Shown: positions 43,617 through 53,060, numbered from the stretch's first letter. The stretch is 64,000 nucleotides of DNA from Mycolicibacterium frederiksbergense (GCF_012223425.1 NZ_CP038797.1:1353-65352); one strand, 5' to 3'. Translations and numbers: made by a program. The notes: a model not told the origin generated them from the sequence alone.

Positions 43617-43630
43617 TACCCCGAGGGGTA
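43617..43630. promoter_or_regulatory. CsoR-like operator of the copper operon
   Basis: Perfect palindrome TACCCC, GA, GGGGTA (43617-43630) in the TATATACCCC context, about 150 nt upstream of the SHOCT/oxidase operon. Fits a CsoR-family copper-responsive repressor; no csoR gene is in the window. Confidence 0.55.
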
Positions 43631-43685
43631 AGCCAGGACAGCTGCCACTGTACCCCCGCGACCGAGGCGTTCATCCTCGACCGCG

Positions 43686-44543
43686 CTACCCCCGACGGCT
43701 ATTCGGATAGTTCTGATACCGCCTCCTACCAATTCCGATGGTGCCCATCTTGTCCTTGAGTCGGCGAATGCTGACCCCGTTGGGTGTGCCGTCGTGTCGG
43801 ATTCGCGGGACCACGAACATCGCGAGGCCCTTCGTTCCGGGCACATCGGGATTGACCCGGGCCAGGGTGACGATGAGGTCAGCGCCGACGTTGGAAGCAA
43901 ACCACTTCTCGCCAGTCAGCCGCCACTGGCCGGTCGGGACGATCGCGGACAGCAGTTCGTCGCGTTGCTCGACGGTGGCGAAGCGCTCCAGCACGGTGAC
44001 GGTGCCGTGGGCGAGTTCCGGCGGACAACACAACGCCATGTCGGCCTGCCCGACGAGGTAGTCGAAGGCGTCCAGCAGCGGGACTGGCGCCCGACCGTGG
44101 CGCTGCAACCGGGCGGGGTCGTGATTCCAGCCGACCAGACCGTAGTTGAAGACCTCGTCGAGGTTGGCCAGCCAGTCCGGGTGATGCTCGACCCGGCTGA
44201 CGTCACGCCCGAGCTTGTCGTAACGGGTCAACACGTGTCCGACTGCGTCGTAGACGTCGGCTCGTCGCACCAGCTCAGTGCCGGCCGGATTTCCCAACTG
44301 CGACAACGACTTCTCGGCCCATCGCCGGACCGTGGGCGTCAAGTAGGTGGCCAGGGTCCGAGCCAGGTTGGGATCGGCGGTGTAGTAGTTCACTCCGCGC
44401 CCGGACTCCAGTTGCCGGTACCAGCTGTCGCTGGTGGTGGCGTCCAGCGCGAACGGTGGATATACCTGGGCGATCGATGACGGGTAACTGGCGCGGTGAT
44501 CGGCCGGCGTGTTCGCCGACTTGAATGGCGACACGTCCATCAT
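43686..44543 (-). pseudogene. Acyl-CoA dehydrogenase, truncated at the C-terminus
   Basis: 285 residues from ATG 44543 (AGGAG upstream). N-terminal and middle acyl-CoA dehydrogenase domains of the large AidB/FadE type: LVGWNHDPARL, ADMALCCPPELAHGTVTVLERF, PTGQWRLTGEKWFASNVGADLIVTLARV. After RLKDKMGT the family sequence stops and is replaced by a short unrelated tail (IGIGRRRYQNYPNSRRG). The C-terminal helical domain (about half of the protein) is absent, so it is unlikely to be active. Confidence 0.7.
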
Positions 44544-44610
44544 CGGGCGCTCCTCGCGATCGGGATCGGATCGGGGGGGCGATTGGACGGGGTCGGTCGG
44601 CACTGTTGAT

Positions 44611-46100
44611 TCATGGTGGTCCTCTCCTAGGGGTTGCTGCGGCGGCGTGGTCAGTGGTCGTAGTCGTTCTGGGGGCCCCGCTCAGGGCCGGGTGTTCGGT
44701 TGGTGGAGGTGGGGGCTGGCAGCCGGTGGCACAACACTTTCCGGGCTGCCGCGTCGACCTTTGCCGTCCGCCGGCGGCCCCGCGGTCGATCAGGTTGGCC
44801 ACCAGTTCGGTCTTCTCCGCGATCGGGTACTGGCGCCAGATCTCGCGTTTCATCGCCTCCGGGGAGCCACCGCCGTGCAGGGAGATGATCGAATACCAGC
44901 CGCCCTGATAGGAGGCCGTCAGGTCCTCGATCAGCCGTGACACCTCCAGGCGTTGACGCGCCGGGATGTCGTCGCGTCCGCCGAGCACTGCGGCCAGCGC
45001 GGCCGTGGTGACCGGATCGTGGTCCTCCTCGGGTCCCGGCAGGGCGACGACCAAGCCGCCGGACACGTAATGGGCGAGGCGGTGCATGTCATAGATCTGG
45101 TTGGCCAGCAGGAGTTAGCCGATGTTGGCGAACACCGCATCGGGGGTCACGGTCCCCGAAGGTTCGGCAGCAGCGTAGGTGGAGGCCGTGACCCCGCACG
45201 CGTAGAACCCTTCGACGATGGTGATCAGCTCGACCATCGCCTCCCGGATGTGGCCGTGCACGTTCGGGTCCAGGCCGTTCGCCTCGATCATCAACGCACC
45301 GGCGCAGATCAGCAGATCCCCGAACCCGGCGCGAGCGCCGATGCACGAATGCCAATGATGCGTGGCGTAAGTCGTGGTCAAGGTGCCCCAAAGTTCGTAT
45401 TCGGCTTCGAGGAACAACGGTTCCCAGGGGACGAACACGTCATCGAAGATCACCACCGCGGTGGACTGGCCGTACCGGGACGAGAACGTCGCCGCCCGCT
45501 CACCTGGGTGCCCGGCCGGGCGCGCCACCATGGTGATGCCGGGGGCATCCACCAGGACCGCGCACGCCACCGCGAAGTCGGCGTCGTCCGCGGTCACCGT
45601 GCGACACGGCATCACCAGCAACCCGTGCACGTACGGGGCGCCGGTGACGATGGCCTTGGTGCCGCGGATCACTATGCCATCCGGCCCGGCGCTGTGCGAC
45701 GTGGACGTAGACGTCCGGGTTGTCTTGTGCGCCGGGCCGTTTGGACCGGTCGCCCTTCGCATCGGTCATCGCGACCCCCAGCGTCAGATCCGCGTCCTGC
45801 ACGCGTGCGAGATAGGCGCTGAACCGTTGGTGGTAGCCGGTGCCGTGTTCGGGGTCGGCCCGGAAGCTCACCTGATGCAGGGCCGCGAGTCCGTCGTGGC
45901 TCAAATACCTTTCCGCGCAACCAGATTCCTGGCAATCCAACCGGACCGCCTCCAGCTTGGCCAACAGCTCCGTTGGCGAGGCGTCCAGCGCTGGCATCCG
46001 GTCGACCGTGCGCCCATCCGGGGTGCAAGCGGTCCTCACCTCCCGGCAATGGGCGGCGTCGATGACGGCCGGGGTCGAGACGGAGCGCCCGCAGCGTAGC
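44611..46100 (-). pseudogene. 4-hydroxybutyryl-CoA dehydratase/HpaB-family gene, multiply frameshifted
   Basis: Three collinear pieces of one protein in different frames: TELLAKLEAVRLDCQESG ... YHQRFSAYLARVQDADLTLGVAMTDAKGDRSKRPG (to about 45750); GIVIRGTKAIVTGAPYVHGLLVMP ... AVVIFDDVFVPWEPLFL ... (to 45115); and YDMHRLAHYVSGGLVVALPGPED-type sequence with EIWRQYPIAEKTELVANLIDR. They match the 4-hydroxyphenylacetate 3-monooxygenase/4-hydroxybutyryl-CoA dehydratase family. The first about 100 residues are also missing. Confidence 0.7.
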
Positions 46101-46232
46101 GATGACGAGCGGTCCTGATGCCGCGCCGACGCCGGCGCATCAGCGACGGGTTGCCGAAAACTGGACCAGGCTAAAGTAGCGCTCAGCGAGCGCCGCTGCA
46201 CCATGCGGCAGCTACCTCCCAAAGGAGGACAG

Positions 46233-46646
46233 ATGCACGATGACGACGCCGGGACAGGCCTTGGCAGCGCTGACAAGACGCCGCCCGCGGGTCCGGCCAC
46301 GTGGGACGAGCGTTATGCCGCCCCCGGATACTTGTTCGGCACGGCACCGAGCCGATTCCTCAAAGAGCACAGGGATTACCTCGTCCCCGGCGCAAAGGCT
46401 CTGACCGTCGCCGACCGCGAAGGGCGCAACTCTGTCTTCCTCGCCGCGTGCGGCCTGCGAGTGACCGCCATGGACATCTCGCCTGTGGCCGTCGAGAAGG
46501 CCCGTGCACTCGCCGCCGAGCAGGACGTCTCCGTCGATTTTCACGTGGCCGACATCCTGGACTGGGACTGGACACCCGATGCCTATGACCTCGTGTCTAG
46601 CTGGCCGGCATCGCTGAAACCGTGCGCGACAAGCTCAAACACGTGA
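46233..46646 (+). pseudogene. SAM methyltransferase (TehB-like), truncated
   Basis: ATG at 46233 with AAAGGAGG upstream. Residues 20-120: TWDERYAAPGYLFGTAPSRFLKE, LTVADREGRNSVFLAACGLRVTAMDISPVAVEKARALA ... FHVADILDWDWTPDAYDLV. Right after motif II the frame switches to an unrelated end (SSWPASLKPCATSSNT), while another frame ends AETVRDKLKHVIDAL and a stop. So the 3' half was deleted and fused to the end of a different gene. Confidence 0.6.
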
Positions 46647-46685
46647 TCGATGCCCTGTGAGGGCGTGACAGGAAAAGGGACGCCC

Positions 46686-46985
46686 ATGAAACTGGTGCAG
46701 TTCGATTTTCCCTACGATGGCCCCTTCGGCCCGGAGATGACCGAGGCCATGGACGGGCTCGCCCGGTCCATCCCGGACGAACCGGGCTTCATCTGGAAGA
46801 TATGGACCGAGAATCAGGCCGAACGCGAGGCGGGCGGCATCTACCTGTTCGCCGACGAACAATCCGCACGGGCCTATATCGGCAAGCACTCTGCCCGGCT
46901 CGAGGAGTTCGGCATCGGCAACGTTAGGGCCAAGGTCTTCGACGTGAACGGCCCCCTGACCGCAATCACCCGAGGACCAGTGTGA
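46686..46985 (+). CDS. YdhR-like monooxygenase family protein
   Basis: 99 residues, ATG at 46686 with AAAAGGGA upstream. Sequence MKLVQFDFPYDGPFGPEMTE, then SIPDEPGFIWKIWTENQAEREAGGIYLFADEQSARAYIGKHSARLEEFG is the ferredoxin-like ABM fold of YdhR-type putative monooxygenases. A small dimeric cytosolic protein; substrate unknown. Probably moved together with the truncated methyltransferase upstream. Confidence 0.8.
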   Translation: MKLVQFDFPYDGPFGPEMTEAMDGLARSIPDEPGFIWKIWTENQAEREAGGIYLFADEQSARAYIGKHSARLEEFGIGNVRAKVFDVNGPLTAITRGPV

Positions 46986-47127
46986 ACGCGCCGCGGGCCA
47001 CCCGACCCCATCCGTCCTGGCCCCGCATTGTGGCGGTGCTGCGGGCTGGGGTTTTGCAATAGCTGTCGGGTGGTTCGGGTGGTGTAGCACTTCAGTGAAC
47101 GCTTCATCTACCTAGTCCTCCCAAGTA

Positions 47128-47541
47128 TCAGCGGCGGCCACCGGTGTGTTTGCGTGGCATCGGAACGACGACGGTGGTCCCGGAGGTTTCGTGCGTGAGT
47201 TCGGCGATCACCGCTGAGAGCGTTCTGATCTTGCCTCGCAGTTCAGCATTTTCGGCAGCCAGTTCCTGGTTGTGATCACTCGCCTCTGCAAGTTGCCGTT
47301 GCAGAGCCTCGACATTCGAACCGACGGGCCCGCACCCGACCGACTCCTTGAACTCATTCAGCAGATCGCTGTGATGTTCATAGAGTCTCTGCCGTGGTAT
47401 GCCCGACTCGTCAGCCAGAGCCACGACCGTATGTGCCCCGTTGCTCCGCTCGGCTTTGCTCTCTCGGAGGCGGCTCATCGCGGCCTGGACCAGCTGGCGT
47501 TCCTCATCGTTGCGGGCCGCGGCATTGCGCAACAGGATCAT
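47128..47541 (-). CDS. DUF6262/TnpC-like coiled-coil accessory protein
   Basis: 137 residues. HTH-like N-terminus (QAAMSRLRESKAERSNGAHTVVALADESGIPRQRLYEHHSDLLNEF) and C-terminal coiled coil (VEALQRQLAEASDHNQELAAENAELRGKIRTLSAVIAEL), as in TnpC of Tn554-type elements (DUF6262). Start overlaps the stop of the upstream recombinase (ATGA), making it the fourth gene of the array. Confidence 0.75.
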   Translation of the reverse strand: MILLRNAAARNDEERQLVQAAMSRLRESKAERSNGAHTVVALADESGIPRQRLYEHHSDLLNEFKESVGCGPVGSNVEALQRQLAEASDHNQELAAENAELRGKIRTLSAVIAELTHETSGTTVVVPMPRKHTGGRR

Positions 47542-49679
47542 TCGGCTTCCCCGTCCTGTAGTGGACTTGTCGGTGGTCGGCTGGATTCGTGGCCGGTAAG
47601 GGCTTTTCGGTGCTCGATCAGGCGAGTCTGAATTCGTTCCCGCAGTGGTGCGGGGAGTCCGGGCGTCGCCAAGTCGCGTTGAAGTGCAATGACGTGCTGG
47701 CGGAGGTTGGCTGCGTCGCGGTCAGTGCGGGCGGCGTTGACGCAGCCAAGACGGCACCGATTCCAGGAGGGTTCAGCGGAGCTGTCGGTAGGTTCGAGAC
47801 AGGCCGCGGTGGCGCGTCGGAACACACACGTCACGACCGCGCCGTGGTGGATCTGCAAGTCGGGGTTCGATAGGGCGCTGTTGATCTGGCTCTTGGTGGT
47901 AACTGTCAGACCTGCGAATGTGTGCACCCGCGCAACGCGGGCACGATACTCATCGGCGGCCGGGCCGGAGACGTGCTCCCCGCGCTCGAGTCTGTGGGCA
48001 TCGTCGTGGATGGTCTCAGCGCGGTGCAGAAACTGTTCGAAGGTGATTTCGTCGAGAAACCCTGAATCGGCTCCGCCAGCGTAACCGTGGATCATTTGTG
48101 TGTGCAGGTGGCCGTATTGCGTTGCGCCGGCGATGGTTCCGCCTGGCCGTCGTACGATGTGCCATGCCAGTGTGCGCCGCAGGCGCGGCACCTGGATAGT
48201 GCCCTGCGGATCGGCACCGATTAGCGGATGACTGACTGCCGGACAGACGTCGCGGTTGAACCACTCGATGAATCTGGTGATATCAGCGTTGATCGAGCCG
48301 GGTGTTCTCGTACGGGTGCAGCCGAAGAGGAATTGGTCCTGGGAGCACAACTCGAAACCCGGGAAGAGTAGATCGCTGACCGTGATCTGCTCGAGGACGC
48401 TGACGGCATGTGCGGTTTCATCAGTCACGACCCACGGGATCGTGGCGGGCGATCGGTCCCGGCGCCGGTCATCGGCTTTCAACTGATGACCGGACATGAA
48501 TGTCAACTCCAGCTTGGAACCCCGGGTGATGCAGCCGCGCCGTAGGTTGAGTGCCTCACCGGTCCGGACACCCGACAGGTAGGCAATGACGAGGAAGCAG
48601 GCAGTTGTGACGTGGCGGAGCAGTTGCACGAGTTCACTCGCATCGACGGGCTCGTCACGCCAGGGGTGTGTGCCGATAGTGCTGAATATGTTGGCGCGCA
48701 ACATGTCGACGTCGATGGGCAATCCGCACTTCGCCAACATGACCGGCGTTTCCTTCATTCGCTTCAGTTCGGTGTGGTGCAGCCATCCGCCGACGGCCAA
48801 ACCCATCAGGTCGACACTGGTCGTGTCGCTTGTCCGGATACCTGGAAGTGCCGCGTCGTCGCGGCCAAGTGCAGCAAGCAGGCATTCGAGTTGCGCCTTG
48901 GTGGTCTCGAATACCGACACCGTACGAGTACGAGCCCGACGAATGTCGGGTGCGATTTGATGGGCGAGGTGCCGCATCGCGAGAAGGTTGCGCGCTGCGG
49001 GAAGGAGATCGGCCGCAACCGTATTGGTGACCATCAACGCCGCCGAGAGCAGCGGCTCCATGACATCGGGATGAATACGAGGGGTCGTGTTCGGTTTGCC
49101 CCAGGATGACTCATAGTTGGCAAGCCCTCGTGCACTCGCGCCACCCCATAACGGGCCTGCGGGGAGCCGGCAATGCGCGGGCACCGTGTCCCGGTACAGG
49201 TGTAGACGCTTGATCGCCTGTAGCGCGCAGCGTTTGGATCCGGCGCTGACCCCGCCCGTCTCGGTGACATGGCGCAGATAGCCGTCGAGGTGTTCGGCGC
49301 TGACCTGGCCGAAGGATGTCAGCCTCATCTCCACCAGCCACATCGTGAACCGTCGCAACGGCACCAGCTCGCCCAAGATCGTCTTGACATGCGGGCACAG
49401 TGACCGCGCACTGTCGAGGCGGGGTGCGTCGTCAACGATGTTGAGTAGCGCGAAGAGGTAGAGCTTGCAGGCGTGCCGATATGGGGTCGGGAACCTGTGC
49501 CAGTGCACGGCTTGTCCTGCGCTGTGCCGGTCCTCGATCGCCGCGGACAGATCCCACACTGGGTCGCCAAATCGGCATCGGATCCCTTCGACGTGCAGGG
49601 TGCGGTTCAGCAGGACCTCTGTGTCGGAGGCGACTTGGACACCTGCCACGACGTCGATTGCGTCAGCTGCGCAGGTCAT
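47538..49679 (-). CDS. Tyrosine-recombinase-like protein, third of the array
   Basis: 713 residues from ATG 49679, which overlaps the previous stop (ATGA). Recombinase signatures: box I AYLSGVRTGEALNLR (Arg), box II RLRRTLAWHIVRRPGG (second Arg) and a C-terminal QYGHLHTQMIHGYAG (His and candidate Tyr). A large N-terminal domain (FALLNIVDDAPRL ... MWLVEMRLTSFGQV) and a Cys-rich tail (CRLGCVNAARTDRDAAN) exceed a usual integrase. Comparable to the large TnpB-type partners in Tn554-like elements. Confidence 0.8.
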   Translation of the reverse strand: MTCAADAIDVVAGVQVASDTEVLLNRTLHVEGIRCRFGDPVWDLSAAIEDRHSAGQAVHWHRFPTPYRHACKLYLFALLNIVDDAPRLDSARSLCPHVKTILGELVPLRRFTMWLVEMRLTSFGQVSAEHLDGYLRHVTETGGVSAGSKRCALQAIKRLHLYRDTVPAHCRLPAGPLWGGASARGLANYESSWGKPNTTPRIHPDVMEPLLSAALMVTNTVAADLLPAARNLLAMRHLAHQIAPDIRRARTRTVSVFETTKAQLECLLAALGRDDAALPGIRTSDTTSVDLMGLAVGGWLHHTELKRMKETPVMLAKCGLPIDVDMLRANIFSTIGTHPWRDEPVDASELVQLLRHVTTACFLVIAYLSGVRTGEALNLRRGCITRGSKLELTFMSGHQLKADDRRRDRSPATIPWVVTDETAHAVSVLEQITVSDLLFPGFELCSQDQFLFGCTRTRTPGSINADITRFIEWFNRDVCPAVSHPLIGADPQGTIQVPRLRRTLAWHIVRRPGGTIAGATQYGHLHTQMIHGYAGGADSGFLDEITFEQFLHRAETIHDDAHRLERGEHVSGPAADEYRARVARVHTFAGLTVTTKSQINSALSNPDLQIHHGAVVTCVFRRATAACLEPTDSSAEPSWNRCRLGCVNAARTDRDAANLRQHVIALQRDLATPGLPAPLRERIQTRLIEHRKALTGHESSRPPTSPLQDGEAE

Positions 49680-51460
49680 GATGCTTCGAGGTTTCCGGAC
49701 AGGAGAAGGGTGGCCGTCCGGTGATCGCTGTCGGTGATCTCGGCTCGCGCGGCCGTCAGCTGGGCCTGCTCGTATTCGGCGAAGATGTCGTCCAGTTGCG
49801 CAAGAGGACCCGCGTGATCGGCGATCCACTGCCAGATGGGCACCTCCTTGCGCATGTCACGAAGCCGGTCGGCAACGACCAATTGAACGGGCAAGTGGCG
49901 CGGGAAGGCGCGGGCGTTGCCGCAGTCGAGGCATGCCATGAACGACTGGCGACATCGTTTGCCGTCGATCGGCGAGTGCTCGAAATCAGCGCAATTGCCG
50001 AGGACGGCGTCCTGGCCGGATCCGGTGTCATGGTCGTCCGGATGCACCGTCATCGAGCGTCGAGCGAGTGCTCGCGCGACCTGCTCATCGAGAGCCTCGG
50101 CCACGATGTGGAATCCCTCGTTCCTCACCGACTCCATTCGACCTAGATATCGAGCCAGAGTGCCCGGCGTATGGGCCGTGGGCTTTCGGACCTGCTCCAG
50201 GTAGGTCTTGCGCAGCCGATCCATACTGATCCCGAGCAGCAACTCGTCGTGCCGGGCAGCACCGTTGAGCCACGGCGCCATCCAGCGTCGTCGTGCATTG
50301 ACGCCGGACGCCGTGCTGCTGATTCCGTATCCGAACAATTTCTGTTCGCCGTGGTCTGGCTGGGCGCTGTAGTAGATGAAGGCGTGCTGGTTCCCGGTCA
50401 GCGCGCGGGCCGGTTCGGTCAGTTCCAGCAGCAACATAAAGACCCCATACGCAGTAGTCAGCGACGTGTTGACCACCGCGGTACGCCGATTGTCGCTACC
50501 AAGCGGCCGCAGTTCGGGGCGCAGCGCGGTCACCGGCACCGTCATGACCGATCTTCTCCCACGACGGGGCTTGTCGGCGCTGACGAACAGGATGCCGGGT
50601 TCGTCAGGGTGGCTAGCGTGTCGGTGCGGAGCGGGCAACGAGTCGAGTGTCGACAGGTTCAGGCCGGTCAGCCCGGCGAGGAGAACACCGAATGCCCACG
50701 CCTCGCCGGGGCTCAGATGCAGCAACGACAATAATCGACATCCACCAGCTGCGGTCACCGCCCGCCGGGTCACGAAAGTTCTTGCACCCGAGGCGGTGCG
50801 CGGGAAATCTCCCTCACGAGCGCAGTGATCAAGCGCCTCGGCCAGATTGCGACTGGGGTCTGCACGGAGTAGGTGATCGAACCGTCCCGCACGATAGTCA
50901 GCGACTATCTCCCAATGCGTCCGCAATCGGACACGCGCCCGCCGAACCATTCCACGCGCCACGACATTGATTTGGCGAACCTCCTCGGCGGAATACGGTT
51001 GTCGCGCCCTGGCCATCTTCAGGTGACGCACCCGCGCGAACGCCTGACGTGCCTCGTCGGAGACGACAGGGCTGCAGCGCAGCAGAGTCTTGAGACTCGG
51101 CGCCGGGCCCGGGCCACTGGGTACCCGACATGACAAGGCGAGCAGTCGGGTATCCGAGGCTGATAAATCTGCGAGTCCGCTTAGTCCTGTGCGGTTTTCG
51201 GCAAGCCAGCAGCAGGCATGCCGGGCAGCCTGCCACAGCGCGCCGGCACCCCTCAATCGCTTGGATACGCCCAGTACACCGGTGGCATCCTCGAACGCGA
51301 TCGCGAAGTCGTGGCGGATTCCGTCGTTGCCCGGCAGCGATCCGAAGTCGAAGTCCTTCGACGCAGTGCCATCCTCGCTGACGAACGTCACGATGAACCC
51401 TTGTCGTCGCAATACGGGTCGCCACGCCGAATCCGGCTGCTCCGCCGGGTGACCCGTCAT
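49676..51460 (-). CDS. Recombinase-like protein, second of the array, probably degenerate active site
   Basis: 594 residues. The fold is recognisable (WAFGVLLAGLTGLNLSTLDSL ... MDRLRKTYLEQVRKPTAHTPGTLARYLGRMESVRNEGFHIVAEAL), but the box I Arg (G-L/V-R) is replaced (TGLN) and the H of box II is missing, so catalysis is doubtful. A Cys cluster GNCADFEHSPIDGKRCRQSFMACLDCGNARAFPRHLP suggests a zinc site. Both ends overlap neighbours by ATGA. Confidence 0.75.
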   Translation of the reverse strand: MTGHPAEQPDSAWRPVLRRQGFIVTFVSEDGTASKDFDFGSLPGNDGIRHDFAIAFEDATGVLGVSKRLRGAGALWQAARHACCWLAENRTGLSGLADLSASDTRLLALSCRVPSGPGPAPSLKTLLRCSPVVSDEARQAFARVRHLKMARARQPYSAEEVRQINVVARGMVRRARVRLRTHWEIVADYRAGRFDHLLRADPSRNLAEALDHCAREGDFPRTASGARTFVTRRAVTAAGGCRLLSLLHLSPGEAWAFGVLLAGLTGLNLSTLDSLPAPHRHASHPDEPGILFVSADKPRRGRRSVMTVPVTALRPELRPLGSDNRRTAVVNTSLTTAYGVFMLLLELTEPARALTGNQHAFIYYSAQPDHGEQKLFGYGISSTASGVNARRRWMAPWLNGAARHDELLLGISMDRLRKTYLEQVRKPTAHTPGTLARYLGRMESVRNEGFHIVAEALDEQVARALARRSMTVHPDDHDTGSGQDAVLGNCADFEHSPIDGKRCRQSFMACLDCGNARAFPRHLPVQLVVADRLRDMRKEVPIWQWIADHAGPLAQLDDIFAEYEQAQLTAARAEITDSDHRTATLLLSGNLEAS

Positions 51461-52965
51461 GTCTGGACCGTCAACACACGCGACTCACCAACGCCAACTG
51501 AGGCGACGAGACGCTCGAGCGATTCCCGATCGTCGGCATCCATCAGAGCGATCAGCTCCTCAACCTGCAACACCTGAAACGGCTCGAGATAAACGCCACG
51601 CGTCACCTCAGCACTACGATGTCCGAGAAGTGTGGCCAAGAGAAACCAGACATCACCAAGTTGATTGCGGAAGTCCCGCTGCTCCTGGTTGGTCAACATA
51701 TCGGTACGTCGCCACGCGACGAAGGTCGCAATGCAAAACCAGCGCAGCGCAAAGGAATGCCTCAGCATGTGGGGACGGCACCACAGCGGCGTACCCCCTG
51801 CTTGCGCAAGCACTTTGGCGACCCTGGTGTTCGCGCGATCGAACGTCTTGTACCAGGAATGTTTAGGGCGAGGCGTCCCGTCGTGATTCAGCCACAGCCA
51901 CAACGGCTCCAGACCGTCGGGGCCCCAACTGAATAGTTTCATTCGCATCGACGGGCCGAGTGCGTCCAGCCGAACCGTACGACGCGATCCCTTCTCATCG
52001 ACTACCTCCAGTTGTCCATCCCGCCGGACATGCTCAACGATCCAATGATCCGCGACTTGCCCATACCTCCCGCTGCGTTGCGCGCGGGCGACGGCAGCAG
52101 TACGACTGCCTTCCTGCAGATAGAAATGGACTTGTTGGGCAACGCGGCGGCGCATCCAGAACGTGCGCCCGCTACCGCCCTTGGCGCAACACGACGCAAC
52201 GTGTGAACGCACGAGTCCCTCAGAACCCGGCTGCGGCACCTCGATGGTCAACATGCTGGCCCACTCGCCGATTCGCAAACCCGTCCCGAACAGCCCCTCC
52301 ACGAACGCGACGTCGCGATCCTCAGTCACTCCCTTCCAATCGTGACGCGGCAAGCCTTCCATCGTGAAACCGCGCAGCCCCAAATTGCGCCACAACCGAA
52401 ATGCCTGCGGGGTAAGCCACTTCACATCGGATCTGCGGATCCCAGAGGGAGTGCTTTCTAACGCGGCTTGACCCCCAGTAACCCAAGACGTGGCAATCGC
52501 ACGGGCTCGGACGGGGTTGTCGATTCCGTGCTGCTCGGCCGCCCACGAGTAGAAACTGCGGATCGCGGCGCGATCGACACAGAAACTATTGGCGCTCACA
52601 TGCTGAGGGTTCTCCTCAGCCGACAACCGCCACTCCTTGAACGCAGCCAGTTCCGATCGCGACGCCTGATCCCATCGAACGCCCAGGACGTGCAGAAAAT
52701 CCAGCCACATTTTCAACGACAACGCGTAACGACGCAACGTCCCCGTCGCCCGTCCCCTCACCAGCGGATCCCGCCAGTAGGCGTTCACCAACGCATCCGC
52801 CCGGCCCACGGGATCAAGGAAGAAGGGAGTGCCGTCACGCGCACCATTTCGCTTCGCCCACGCCTCGACATCGCCCAACCCGGGAACCACGTCGTCCACC
52901 GGCACGAACCGCCGACGGAAATCGTAGAAATGAAGAGTCCAACCATCAGCCGAATCACCAGCCAT
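51457..52965 (-). CDS. Site-specific tyrosine recombinase, first of the array
   Basis: 502 residues, ATG at 52965. Complete active site: SAM-like N-terminal domain (TLRRYALSLKMWLDFLHVLGVRW), box I LFGTGLRIGEWASML (Arg), box II CRPHMLRHSFALRW (His-x-x-Arg), LLGHRSAEVTRGVYLEPF (His and Tyr). The likely catalytic integrase of the 17.7-kb element; it starts about 90 nt from the right end and reads inward. Upstream of the ATG only a weak GGGAG site is seen. Confidence 0.88.
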   Translation of the reverse strand: MAGDSADGWTLHFYDFRRRFVPVDDVVPGLGDVEAWAKRNGARDGTPFFLDPVGRADALVNAYWRDPLVRGRATGTLRRYALSLKMWLDFLHVLGVRWDQASRSELAAFKEWRLSAEENPQHVSANSFCVDRAAIRSFYSWAAEQHGIDNPVRARAIATSWVTGGQAALESTPSGIRRSDVKWLTPQAFRLWRNLGLRGFTMEGLPRHDWKGVTEDRDVAFVEGLFGTGLRIGEWASMLTIEVPQPGSEGLVRSHVASCCAKGGSGRTFWMRRRVAQQVHFYLQEGSRTAAVARAQRSGRYGQVADHWIVEHVRRDGQLEVVDEKGSRRTVRLDALGPSMRMKLFSWGPDGLEPLWLWLNHDGTPRPKHSWYKTFDRANTRVAKVLAQAGGTPLWCRPHMLRHSFALRWFCIATFVAWRRTDMLTNQEQRDFRNQLGDVWFLLATLLGHRSAEVTRGVYLEPFQVLQVEELIALMDADDRESLERLVASVGVGESRVLTVQT

Positions 52966-53030
52966 CCCCGGCTCCCTCTTACCTCACGACCAATGCCCCC
53001 ATCATCGCGGACGCACGTCCCCAACCATCT

Positions 53031-53060
53031 CCGACACGCCTGTCGGGCAGAGAACGGGTG
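53031..53060. other. Right end of the 17.7-kb element
   Basis: Inverted repeat CCGACA, CGCC, TGTCGG (53031-53046), then 10 nt, then the core GGTG (53057-53060) at which the host gene resumes. Same layout as the left end (palindrome with CGACA/TGTCG arms 10-13 nt from the core). Confidence 0.5.

Larger units (their letters stand above)
35365..53060. mobile_element. 17.7-kb integrative element with a tyrosine-recombinase array and copper/redox cargo
   Basis: Boundaries come from the split host gene: left GGTG at 35365-35368 and right GGTG at 53057-53060, about 17,690 bp apart. The sensor-like gene is continuous when the interval is removed. No leader-hairpin/DNA-damage promoter unit occurs inside, while they occur on both sides. 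The recombinase operon is at the right end and transcribed inward, as in Tn554-type and recombinase-in-trio elements. Cargo includes decayed genes, so the element is composite or old. Confidence 0.75.

Noticed and set aside
47128..52965. Calling the array a prophage integrase module
   Set aside because: Three recombinases plus a TnpC-like protein, and no phage genes in the element.
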